Positions 43,393-51,028 of a stretch of DNA of 64,000 nucleotides are shown piece after piece. This stretch comes from a bacterium MS4. GTDB lineage: Bacteria; Bacillota; Clostridia; Oscillospirales; Acutalibacteraceae. The DNA lies in the NCBI GenBank assembly GCA_000752215.1, contig CCFG01000011.1:379109-443108 (forward strand), written 5' to 3'. Every line of letters begins with the position of its first letter. Within the stretch, counting starts at the first letter, position 1. The translations under genes and the position numbers were made by a program. The notes beneath the pieces are model-generated. The model was not told the origin of the DNA. It saw nothing but the letters and a program-made list of their open reading frames with translations, and ran no database searches.

Positions 43393-44664
43393 ATGAAAAA
43401 GCGTATTTTATCCCTCTCGCTGGCGCTGATAATGTGTTTGGGGCTTGCTGTTCCAGCTTCGGCGCATGATATGAGTAAGGCAGGACAGGCGAATATTGTC
43501 AGTGCCAGCGGTAATCATACTGGATTGATAGATAAAAATGGTTCCTTATGGATGTGGGGATTATACAAACCAGTTGGCAATGGTCTTTGGAAACCCGCCC
43601 CAGTCCCAGCTAAAGTGTTGGATAATGTCGTTTCCGTCAGCAGCGGCAGCAATCACACCGCCGCAATTAAGACAGACGGTTCCTTGTGGATGTGGGGTTC
43701 CAATAACAGCGGCGAGTTAGGCAATGGCGGTATTGGGAATATTCACGACGGCGAGGGCGGTATTTATCAGGATGTGCCTGTCAAGGTGATGGATAAAGTG
43801 GCTTCTGTGAGCTGCGGAGACGGGTATACCGCCGCCATTAAAACGGACGGTTCCCTGTGGATGTGGGGAGCAAACAATGATATGCAGTTAGGGAATAATG
43901 GTGTTGGAAATGTTCAAGACGAAATTTATGGGGCATATCAGACGCTTCCTGTGAAAGTGCTGGATAATATGGTTGCCGTCAGCTGCGGAAGCAGTCATGC
44001 TGCCGCCATCAAAACAGATGGTTCTATGTGGTGGTGGGGATATCTGGGTGTTATGTCGGACAATAATAGTGTATCCGCGACTTATTATGCTGAGCCCGTC
44101 AAGGTTATGGACAATGTAGCCGCTGTCAGTTGCGGAGGAAGTCATACTGCTGCGCTCAAGACAGATGGCTCCTTATGGATGTCTGGAGGAGATAACGGAT
44201 GGGGGCAATTGGGCGATAGTTCTTCCACCGGGGGAAGATCACCCGCAGATCCGATAAAAGTCATGGATGGTGTCGCTTTTGTCAGTTGTGGGGGAAGTCA
44301 TACCGCCGCTGTAAAAACAGATGCTTCCCTGTGGATATGGGGTAGTAACGAGTTTGGCGAACTGGGTTCTTCCACCGGTAATGCAAAAGTGCCTTACTAT
44401 AATACTGTATCCGCGAGTTATGACAGTTTTCCTGTGCAGACCGTTCCTGTCAAATTGATGGACGGCGTGTCTGCAATTAGTTGCGGTAATTCCTATACCA
44501 TGATTGTCAAAACAGATGGTTCTGTTTGGGCGTGTGGGAGTAACGAGGTAGGCAAGTTGGGTAATAACGGTAAGGGAAATAGTAGTCGGGATATTGGTGG
44601 CTACGTGATTACAATGCAGACCACCCCGATGAAAATTCCCACTCTGACAGCCAAGTTGAAATAA
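43393..44664 (+). CDS. Secreted RCC1-repeat beta-propeller protein
   Basis: 423 residues with a clear signal peptide (MKKRILSLSLALIMCLGLAV, cleavage after ASA near residue 24). The rest is seven RCC1-like repeats, each with a core of SCGxxHTAAIKTDGSLWMWG type: about residues 35, 90, 137, 191, 239, 290 and 360. Seven repeats match a seven-bladed propeller. A protein-protein or surface-binding role is inferred; no enzymatic motif is seen. ATG at 43393 follows GGAGG. It is cargo of the integrative element, between XRE regulators. Confidence 0.88.
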   Translation: MKKRILSLSLALIMCLGLAVPASAHDMSKAGQANIVSASGNHTGLIDKNGSLWMWGLYKPVGNGLWKPAPVPAKVLDNVVSVSSGSNHTAAIKTDGSLWMWGSNNSGELGNGGIGNIHDGEGGIYQDVPVKVMDKVASVSCGDGYTAAIKTDGSLWMWGANNDMQLGNNGVGNVQDEIYGAYQTLPVKVLDNMVAVSCGSSHAAAIKTDGSMWWWGYLGVMSDNNSVSATYYAEPVKVMDNVAAVSCGGSHTAALKTDGSLWMSGGDNGWGQLGDSSSTGGRSPADPIKVMDGVAFVSCGGSHTAAVKTDASLWIWGSNEFGELGSSTGNAKVPYYNTVSASYDSFPVQTVPVKLMDGVSAISCGNSYTMIVKTDGSVWACGSNEVGKLGNNGKGNSSRDIGGYVITMQTTPMKIPTLTAKLK

Positions 44665-44701
44665 GTTTTCCAAAAACATAAAACCCCATTATATGAAATC
44701 G

Positions 44702-44743
44702 GCAGGGCAGTTAAGGGATTGGCTTTAATTGCCCTGTCTTTTT
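44702..44743 (+). terminator. Terminator of the RCC1 gene
   Basis: GCAGGGCAGTTAA and TTAATTGCCCTGT form a long stem with a 10-base loop, followed by CTTTTT. Confidence 0.75.
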
Positions 44744-44757
44744 ATGCAATTATTGTG

Positions 44758-44786
44758 TTGACATTTTAACTCAAATATCGTATTAT
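44758..44786 (+). promoter_or_regulatory. Sigma-A promoter of the third XRE gene
   Basis: Perfect TTGACA (44758-44763), a 17-base spacer and TATTAT (44781-44786), 27 bases before the ATG. Confidence 0.75.
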
Positions 44787-44812
44787 ATCTTTATAAGAAA
44801 GGGGAGTTGACT

Positions 44813-45181
44813 ATGCAAGAGATATCGCAACGGTTAAAAGGCTTGCGGGAGAGTGTGAGCCTATCCCAAGCAAAGATAGCGGCACTGATGGGCGCAACAC
44901 AAGCCAGCGTGAACAGATATGAGAACGGACAGTCTTCCCCGCCGTTAAAGATTTTGCTTTGGTATGCGGATTTCTTTGATGTTTCTATGGATTATATTTT
45001 CGCTCGAACAGAGCAGCCAGAGGGCAAGTTATACGAGCATAAGCCGAAAGTGATTGAAGCTATCACGCAGGATAGCAAGGAATTACGGCAGTTTGTAGAT
45101 ATGTGTTTTGACCCCTCGTCACCTGTCAGCGAAAAGCTACGGGAGGTTTTAACGCAGATGTTGCAGGAGCAGGGCAAATAG
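44813..45181 (+). CDS. XRE-family transcriptional regulator
   Basis: 122 residues. The N-terminal HTH (LKGLRESVSLSQAKIAALMG, TQASVNRYENGQSSPPLKIL) is followed by the DFFDVSMDYIFARTE tail found in many Clostridial phage-like repressors and a helical C-terminus. ATG at 44813 with AAGGGGAG upstream is preferred over the TTG at 44807. It lies directly before the recombinase gene and may control excision. Confidence 0.85.
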   Translation: MQEISQRLKGLRESVSLSQAKIAALMGATQASVNRYENGQSSPPLKILLWYADFFDVSMDYIFARTEQPEGKLYEHKPKVIEAITQDSKELRQFVDMCFDPSSPVSEKLREVLTQMLQEQGK

Positions 45182-45363
45182 GCGGGTGCGTTTCCCCTTT
45201 CGTATGATATTCAAAAATTCCCGCCAGTCAAGGTTAAAATGAACTGATTTACAATCAGACCTTGACAGGAGGAAATTTTTGAATCTGCGGCAAATAAGGG
45301 GAACGCCCCCTGTGTGGCGGGTTTTGAAAAACCGCCCATAAAGTTACGAAAGGTTGTGAATAT

Positions 45364-46869
45364 ATGAAAGCCGTTATTTACGCTCGTTATTCCTCTGATA
45401 GCCAGAGGGAAGAAAGTATAGAGGGACAGTTACGGGAATGTAAGGAGTACGCCGAACGAAACGGCATCACGATTTTAAGCACCTATATTGACCGTGCTTT
45501 GTCAGCAAAAACGGACAATCGCCCCGACTTCCAACGGATGATTAAGGACAGCGCCAAGGGGCTTTTTGATATTGCCCTTGTCTGGAAGTTAGACCGTTTC
45601 GCGCGAAATCGCTATGATAGCGCGCATTATAAATCCATCTTGAAGAAAAATGGCGTAAAAGTTGTATCAGCCAAAGAAGCAATCGCAGAGGATAGCACAG
45701 GAATTTTACTTGAAAGTCTGTTAGAGGGGTATGCGGAGTTCTATTCCGTTGACCTATCCGAAAAGATACACCGTGGGCAAAAAGACAACGCATTAAAAGG
45801 GCTGAACAATGGCGGTGGGATTCCGTTAGGGTATCTGCTGGGGAAAAACCAGCGCTTAGAAATTGACCCGCTTACTGCACCTGTGGTAATTGAAATCTTC
45901 ACTCGCTATTCCGAGGGCGAAACCGTCCGAGCGATTGTAGAATCGTTGAACAAGCGCGGTTTGCAGACCAAAAGGAACAAACCGTATAGCATGAACAGCT
46001 TCAATGCCATTCTGAAAAATCGCAAGTACATAGGCGAATACAAATATCAGGATGTTGTCATTCCGGGCGGCGTTCCTGCCATTGTCCCGGTAGAATTGTT
46101 TGACCGGGTACAGGCGCGAATGGAGAAAAATAAACGAGCTCCGGCTATGAGTAAGGCCGAAGATGATTATTTACTCACAACTAAGTTGTTTTGCGGTAAG
46201 TGTGGTCGGCTGATGGTTGGTGAAAGCGGTACTAGTCGTACTGGGAAGAAGCATTATTATTACAAATGTGGAAGTGCCAAACGCAAAACAGGTTGTAAGA
46301 AAAAGGCTGTGAAAAAAGACTGGATAGAAAATCTAGTGGTTAGCCGTACCATGCGAATGATTTTTGATGATTCCACCCTTGCAGTTATTTCAGATATGGT
46401 GCTAGATGTTCAAGAACAGGAAAATACATCATTACCAATTTTGAAAGAGCAGTTGTCGCAGACGGAACAAGGCATACAGAATATGTTAAATGCCATCCAG
46501 CAAGGGATTTTTACTCCCGCCACCAAGCAGCGGTTAGAGGAACTAGAAGCAAGCAAGGAGCGGTTGACCGTCAGCATTTTACAAGAAGAATTACAAAAGC
46601 CACGGTTGACCGAGGAACAAGTTTTATTCTGGTTGCGTCGTTTCAGAACGATTGACACCACCAAACAGGAACAACGGCAACGACTGATAGACAGCTTTGT
46701 GAATGCTGTGTATGTATACAACGATAAAATCATCCTAATTTTTAACTATAAGGACGGTACAGAAACCATCACCCTAGACGATATAAATGGTTCGGATTTG
46801 GTAGCAAGTGCTCCACCAAGTAAAAAATCCAGGAGCCATCAGGTTCCTGGATCTTTTGTTTTACCTTGA
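45364..46869 (+). CDS. Large serine recombinase (integrase) of the element
   Basis: Catalyses site-specific integration and excision. 501 residues in the integrated form. The N-terminal resolvase domain has the nucleophile Ser10 in VIYARYSSDSQ, plus VWKLDRFARNRYDSAHYK. The recombinase domain spans about 155-270, the zinc ribbon about 277-325 (LFCGKCGRLMVG, YYYKCGSAKRKTGCKKK), and a coiled coil follows to about 430. The C-terminus crosses attR at 46809, so the last 16 residues (SKKSRSHQVPGSFVLP) are encoded by flanking host DNA. In the circular form the tail would differ. ATG at 45364 has AAAGG upstream. Confidence 0.93.
   Translation: MKAVIYARYSSDSQREESIEGQLRECKEYAERNGITILSTYIDRALSAKTDNRPDFQRMIKDSAKGLFDIALVWKLDRFARNRYDSAHYKSILKKNGVKVVSAKEAIAEDSTGILLESLLEGYAEFYSVDLSEKIHRGQKDNALKGLNNGGGIPLGYLLGKNQRLEIDPLTAPVVIEIFTRYSEGETVRAIVESLNKRGLQTKRNKPYSMNSFNAILKNRKYIGEYKYQDVVIPGGVPAIVPVELFDRVQARMEKNKRAPAMSKAEDDYLLTTKLFCGKCGRLMVGESGTSRTGKKHYYYKCGSAKRKTGCKKKAVKKDWIENLVVSRTMRMIFDDSTLAVISDMVLDVQEQENTSLPILKEQLSQTEQGIQNMLNAIQQGIFTPATKQRLEELEASKERLTVSILQEELQKPRLTEEQVLFWLRRFRTIDTTKQEQRQRLIDSFVNAVYVYNDKIILIFNYKDGTETITLDDINGSDLVASAPPSKKSRSHQVPGSFVLP
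46809..46819 (+). repeat. attR core of the integrative element
   Basis: TGCTCCACCAA, identical to the tRNA-Ala 3' end at 35491-35501 and lying within the recombinase frame. An inverted arm GGTTCGGATT lies 10 bases to its left at 46789-46798. Confidence 0.85.
46822..46860 (+). terminator. Displaced original terminator of tRNA-Ala
   Basis: ATCCAGGA (46827-46834) pairs with TCCTGGAT (46845-46852), followed by CTTTTGTTTT. It starts 8 bases after the CCA-like end of attR, the usual place for a tRNA terminator. Confidence 0.75.
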
Positions 46870-46888
46870 AAAATACACAGAAACGTAT

Positions 46889-46935
46889 AAAGTCGGAGCT
46901 GCCGCCCCTATGGGCCGGTCGCTCCGACTTTTTTA
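46889..46935 (+). terminator. Second terminator right of the element
   Basis: AAAGTCGGAGC (46889-46899) and GCTCCGACTTT (46921-46931) flank a GC-rich loop with further pairing, followed by TTTTTT. It lies between the recombinase and the convergent LysR gene. Confidence 0.8.
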
Positions 46936-47004
46936 TCGGCTGTTTTGCATCAAGCCCTTTGCCCTTACTCCGTCCGTTACGGCTTCTAACCTATCTGTAC
47001 TGCT

Positions 47005-47892
47005 TTACGGGGTCGGCTTTGACTTGCCGCAGATTTTTAAAAAGCGCTGCATGGGTACGGTCAGAAACTTATCCGTACGGTAAATAACAGAGAGCGCCCA
47101 GGGAAATTCCGGGTTCTTCAGATGGAGCTGGCACACGCGGCCAGAGTACAGCTTATCGACCAAAGGCTTTGGCAAAATGCTGACGCCCTGATTATTTGCT
47201 ACCATTTCCAGCAGCAAATCCCATTGGGAGCTTTCAAAAACAATGTTTGGCGTAAAGCCCGCGGCTTTGCAGCGTTCCATCACTACATCATAATACATAT
47301 AATCCGGAGAAACCATCAACAAACGCTCCGTCTCCAACGTCCCGAAGTCCACGCTGCTTTTGGCGGCAAGCGGATGCTGCTTGGGGACGACCAGCACGGC
47401 CTCCGAATGAAAAACGGTTTGGCTGTAAAACTTACTGTCCGAAAACGGTTCGATCACCACGCCCAAGTCCAGCGTTCCGTCGTCCACCAGATCCCGGATC
47501 GATTTGGAGGTGATCTCCGTAATCTGCAGGTCGGTTTCCGGGTAAGCTTTCCGAAATTGATAAATCAGGGAGGAAAAATAGATGGTTCCGGCGGACGGGG
47601 GCAGGCCGAGTGTCAGGGAACCTCCCGCACAGCGCAGCCGTTGCTCCAGTTCCTGCGTCTGGGTCTGATAATAGTCCAGCAGCTTTGTTGCGTATTCATA
47701 AAACGCCAAACCGTCCTGCGTAATCAGAAGATCCTTCGCCCGGCGTCCGATGAATTCCGCCTGAAATTCATTCTCCAGTGCGCGAATGGCCTTGCTCAGG
47801 GTCGATTGGCTGACAAAAAGTTTCTCAGCCGCTCTTGTAAAATTACGTTGCTTTACCACTTCCACATAGTAAGCCAGCTGAATCATTGTCAT
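47005..47892 (-). CDS. LysR family transcriptional regulator
   Basis: 295 residues. The N-terminal winged HTH is MIQLAYYVEVVKQRNFTRAA then KLFVSQSTLSKAIRALE. The C-terminal ligand-binding domain (about 90-295) has LTLGLPPSAGTIYFSSLI and LLEMVANNQGVSILPKPLV. ATG at 47892 (MTMIQ) is preferred because GAGGAGG lies upstream; the ATG at 47910 is less well placed. It is divergent from the MFS/CoA-transferase genes, with an operator-like triple half-site between, so it most likely controls them in response to an acid or CoA-linked metabolite (inference). Confidence 0.92.
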   Translation of the reverse strand: MTMIQLAYYVEVVKQRNFTRAAEKLFVSQSTLSKAIRALENEFQAEFIGRRAKDLLITQDGLAFYEYATKLLDYYQTQTQELEQRLRCAGGSLTLGLPPSAGTIYFSSLIYQFRKAYPETDLQITEITSKSIRDLVDDGTLDLGVVIEPFSDSKFYSQTVFHSEAVLVVPKQHPLAAKSSVDFGTLETERLLMVSPDYMYYDVVMERCKAAGFTPNIVFESSQWDLLLEMVANNQGVSILPKPLVDKLYSGRVCQLHLKNPEFPWALSVIYRTDKFLTVPMQRFLKICGKSKPTP

Positions 47893-47984
47893 TGGGGATT
47901 TCCTCCTCAATCATTTACTCTGTCTTCATTATACTTGGAAATTCCGTGATTGCAATTCCGAAATAGATAGATCAAGGTGTTTTT

Positions 47985-48014
47985 GTATGAATTTAATTCA
48001 TACGGGTATGAATT
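47985..48014. promoter_or_regulatory. Triple inverted half-site operator for the LysR regulator
   Basis: GTATGAATT (47985-47993), T, AATTCATAC (47995-48003), GG, GTATGAATT (48006-48014). Two overlapping palindromes share the central half-site. It lies in the 246-base region between the LysR start and the MFS start. Confidence 0.7.
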
Positions 48015-48138
48015 TTTTGTATTTTTCCTCTGAAAAATGCCGTGCTATGATTACAGTAAAGAAATGCTTTGGCCAAAGCAGACAAAATTAAATGAACTGC
48101 TTGCATGCGGCTGTATGTAAGCGAGAGGAGAGGTATTT

Positions 48139-49347
48139 GTGCAAGAGCAAGAGAAAAAAGTATCTTCCGTCAGAGCCATTCTGATTGAAACGGTGATGTT
48201 TTTTACATACGCGTTTTTCGCCGTAAACTGGGTCGCCGGCAGTACGCTGACGCCGCAGATCATGAAGTATTTCAATCTGCAGTCGTTTGCTTCGGCAACC
48301 TTCATTTCCAACGCGATCACTATCGCAAAAATCATCGGCAACTTCATGGCTGCCGGAATTCTTGTCAAGCTGCTGCCCAAAAAAGCGATCGGTCTGGGAT
48401 CCGGACTGATCGTCGCGGGCAGCGCGCTGGCTGTGCTGGCGCCGCAGTATTGGATTTTTATTTTGGGCCGCTTTCTTATGGGGTTTGGCGGTGCGCTGTA
48501 CGTCGTCTATTTCAGCCCCGTTGTCATTCACTTTTTTGCCCCTGAGAAACGACCGACAGTCAATGCGCTCAATAACGTAGCCTACAATGTCGGAGGAATC
48601 ATCGCAATGCTGATCGTCGGCCCGGTCATCCGCTGGATGCAGACCTGGCAGTACAGCATGGCGTTTTTCGCAGCAATCAGCGCCGTATTGTTCATCACAT
48701 GGCCGGTTTTGGGACAGGACTTTGAACTGAACCGTTCCTCCGGAGCGAACGCGGAAAAATACACCATAGGAGATGCGATCAAGGAAAAAAACAACTGGTT
48801 CCTGCCGCTTACGTATTCCGGATTACTTACCTTCTACATTGTGCTGCTCAATATTTTCCCGATTTCCGGTGTTACCGCAATCAACTCTAAAACACTCAGC
48901 ACTCTGGTGGCGGTCGGCGGCGTTGTCGGTTCCGTGCTGGCGATCCTTCTGTCCAAGGTATACTTCAAGCGCCTACCCGTAATCCGCTGGAGCGGTCTGG
49001 CCATGACCCTTTTCGGTGTGCTGATGTTTAACACGAAAAACGGCATACTTTCGATCATTGCCGCCTTTGCCATCGGCGTGCTGATGTTCCTGCCTATCAC
49101 CTCCCTTGTAATGATTCCGCAGGAACTGCCGAACATGTCCCCCGCAAAGCTGACGACCATCATGGGGCTGTTCTGGGCGCTGTCCTATGTGATTGAATCG
49201 GTCGTATTCTATCTGATTGGCATTGTGATCGACAAATCCGGGTATTCGGCCGGACTGACCATCGCGCTGGTAATGAGCGCCACCTTCTTTCTCGGATCGT
49301 TCCTACTTCCGGAAACGGGGCGTACCACGAAAGAAAAGAAGCAGTAA
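48139..49347 (+). CDS. Major facilitator superfamily transporter
   Basis: 402 residues, about 12 membrane segments. The inner-loop motif between TM2 and TM3 (LVKLLPKKAIGLGSG) and the region GRFLMGFGGALYVVYFSPVVIHFFAPEKRPTVNAL match the MFS fold, nearest in look to the CynX/NimT-type carriers. Substrate unknown; the downstream CoA-transferase suggests a carboxylate. Start is GTG at 48139 with GAGAGG upstream. Two bases separate its stop from the longest frame of the CoA-transferase, so the two are an operon. Confidence 0.85.
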   Translation: MQEQEKKVSSVRAILIETVMFFTYAFFAVNWVAGSTLTPQIMKYFNLQSFASATFISNAITIAKIIGNFMAAGILVKLLPKKAIGLGSGLIVAGSALAVLAPQYWIFILGRFLMGFGGALYVVYFSPVVIHFFAPEKRPTVNALNNVAYNVGGIIAMLIVGPVIRWMQTWQYSMAFFAAISAVLFITWPVLGQDFELNRSSGANAEKYTIGDAIKEKNNWFLPLTYSGLLTFYIVLLNIFPISGVTAINSKTLSTLVAVGGVVGSVLAILLSKVYFKRLPVIRWSGLAMTLFGVLMFNTKNGILSIIAAFAIGVLMFLPITSLVMIPQELPNMSPAKLTTIMGLFWALSYVIESVVFYLIGIVIDKSGYSAGLTIALVMSATFFLGSFLLPETGRTTKEKKQ

Positions 49348-49367
49348 GAATGGAAAGGAATGTCTTT

Positions 49368-50702
49368 ATGAAATCGTTTGAAGAAATATACCGTGAGAAA
49401 AAAATGACCGCAGAACAGGCACTCGAGCTGATTCAGGACAACGACTATCTGTTTTCCGCCCAAGCGGCCGGGGAGCCCGAGGCCATTCTGGAAAAGCTAC
49501 AGTATCTCAAGAAGACCGGCGTAAAAAACACGGTTCTGAACACCTGTCTGCCCCTGAAGTATTACGAGGCGTTCAAGGACCCTGAAATGAAGGGTATCAT
49601 GGCGCACAACGGCTGGTTTTTCAATGCCGGTCTGCGTGACGCACAGACCAAAAAGCTGGTGAGCGACGTGCCCCAAAGCTCCACCTCCATTCTGCGCAAA
49701 ACTCTTGACCGCATCGCTTATGAAAACCGCCGTCCCGTGGTGCTGGCCACAGTATCCCCCATGGATCGGCACGGATATATGTCTCTGTCCGTCAGCGCGA
49801 TTTATGAGCGGGACCTGATCAACAAGGGCGCGCTTGCTATCGTGGAGGTAAACCCGAATTATCCCCGTACCTTCGGCGATACACAGGTTCACATTTCCGA
49901 GGTTGCGGCAGTTGTGGAATCCGACCGTCCAATTTTAAAAAGCAAGCTGGTTCCCTACACCGAAACGGATGCGGCAATCGGCAGATTTATTGCCTCACTG
50001 ATCGAAGACGGCTCCACGATTCAGCTGGGAATCGGCAATATTCCGAACGCGGTAGCGACGGAGCTGAAGAGCAAACATCACTTGGGAATCCACACGGAAA
50101 TGTTTACGGAAACCATGGTGGATTTGCTTGAATGCGGCGCGGTGGACAATTCCCAGAAGGGTCTGCTCAACGGCTACTCGGTCTGCTCTTTTACAATGGG
50201 CAGCCAGAGGCTGTACGACTACATCGACAACAATCCATCCGTTTTGTTTAAATCCTGCACCTTTACCAATGACCCGTACACCATTGGGAAAAACAACAAA
50301 TTTGTTTCGGTGAACGCCACACTGGAGGTTGACCTTACCGGACAATGCGCTTCGGAAACAGTGGGCCATACCCAATGGTCCGGCACGGGCGGACAGTCGG
50401 AAACCGTGCAGGGTGCCCAGATGTCCCCCGGCGGCAAGTCGATTATCGCCATGCACTCCACCTATACCACCAAAGACGAAAACGGCAAAGAGATCCTTCA
50501 TTCAAAGATTGTGCCGTTTTTAAAGGAGGGCTCGGTCGTTACCACGTCCCGCAACGACACGGACTACGTGGTAACGGAATACGGCGTTGCGTGGCTGCGC
50601 GGGTTGAACGTGAGCCGCCGCGTCGAAGCGCTCATCAACATTGCGCACCCGGACTTTCGCGAGGAACTGCGCCGCCAGGCCGAAATTAACAAAATTTGCT
50701 AA
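49368..50702 (+). CDS. Acetyl-CoA hydrolase/transferase family CoA-transferase (4-hydroxybutyrate/butyrate type)
   Basis: 444 residues of the acetyl-CoA hydrolase/transferase family, which swaps CoA between acetate and another carboxylic acid. Visible: LNTCLPLKYYEAF, the N-terminal-domain core VLATVSPMDRHGYMSLSVSA, IQLGIGNIPNAVATEL, HTEMFTETMVDLLECGAV and SVNATLEVDLTGQCASETVG, whose glutamate is the probable thioester-forming residue. YGVAWLRG near the end is also conserved. ATG at 49368 (MKSFEEIYREK) has GGAAAGGAA upstream. It is co-transcribed with an MFS carrier under a LysR regulator. The acid used cannot be decided. Confidence 0.87.
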   Translation: MKSFEEIYREKKMTAEQALELIQDNDYLFSAQAAGEPEAILEKLQYLKKTGVKNTVLNTCLPLKYYEAFKDPEMKGIMAHNGWFFNAGLRDAQTKKLVSDVPQSSTSILRKTLDRIAYENRRPVVLATVSPMDRHGYMSLSVSAIYERDLINKGALAIVEVNPNYPRTFGDTQVHISEVAAVVESDRPILKSKLVPYTETDAAIGRFIASLIEDGSTIQLGIGNIPNAVATELKSKHHLGIHTEMFTETMVDLLECGAVDNSQKGLLNGYSVCSFTMGSQRLYDYIDNNPSVLFKSCTFTNDPYTIGKNNKFVSVNATLEVDLTGQCASETVGHTQWSGTGGQSETVQGAQMSPGGKSIIAMHSTYTTKDENGKEILHSKIVPFLKEGSVVTTSRNDTDYVVTEYGVAWLRGLNVSRRVEALINIAHPDFREELRRQAEINKIC

Positions 50703-50720
50703 ATAACTGCTTTCCCTCGC

Positions 50721-50764
50721 ACAGCGCACCCTCTGCCGCGGTTTTCCTGCGGTAGGGGGTGCGC
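50721..50764 (+). terminator. Terminator-like hairpin after the CoA-transferase gene
   Basis: GCGCACCCTCTGCCGC and GCGGTAGGGGGTGCGC form a long stem with loop GGTTTTCCT. There is no immediate T run; a T-rich stretch follows about 10 bases later. Confidence 0.5.
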
Positions 50765-50886
50765 TTGCATTTGCTTGTTTATTTTATTGTATAGAAAATG
50801 GGACGGCTGGAGAAATTATAGGAAGCGTCCCTTTCTACTAATAAACCATCATTTTCAGAACAGCAAAAATACAGGAACAAACTATC

Positions 50887-50987
50887 TGCAGCAATTCCAT
50901 TTCAGTTGCGAGACAAAACGCGTTCCTCCCCCGCCCTTCGGCGGGAAGGAACGCAGCCTTGTTGCAAAATCAACTGGAAATGCTGTA
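50887..50987 (+). repeat. Nested palindromic repeat, copy 3 (MITE-like)
   Basis: 101-bp copy starting TGCAGCAATTCCATTTCAG and ending CTGGAAATGCTGTA. The central hairpin is imperfect: left arm GCGTTCCTCCCCCGCCC, right arm GGCGGGAAGGAACGC. The asymmetric string GCCTTGTTGCAAAATCA is retained. It lies between the CoA-transferase and a small membrane protein gene. Confidence 0.82.
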
Positions 50988-51028
50988 AAGCACTATAAAA
51001 ATTCCAATTTGTGAGGACGTGTAAAATT

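Larger units (their letters stand above)
35491..46819 (+). mobile_element. 11.3-kb serine-recombinase integrative element in tRNA-Ala
   Basis: Bounded by TGCTCCACCAA at 35491-35501 (tRNA 3' end) and at 46809-46819. The right copy is followed at once by a rho-independent hairpin that looks like the displaced tRNA terminator. Contents: HNH nuclease, Vsr, Dcm, a small ORF, HUH Rep, FtsK-like ATPase, two hypothetical proteins, three XRE regulators, a membrane zinc-ribbon protein, a secreted RCC1 protein and a large serine recombinase at the right edge. The DNA is more AT-rich than its flanks. No type IV secretion genes are visible, so it is probably mobilised by a helper or moves in a minimal FtsK-dependent way (inference). 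Confidence 0.9.

Noticed and set aside
45290-45340. Hairpins upstream of the recombinase as a terminator or riboswitch
   Set aside because: GGCGG/CCGCC pairing with a bulge is visible, but there is no T run and no known motif.
35538-46802. 11-bp repeat GGTTCGGATTT as the att core
   Set aside because: It matches on both ends, but the order and position are explained better as attP arms and terminator stem; TGCTCCACCAA restores the tRNA exactly and is followed by a terminator on the right.
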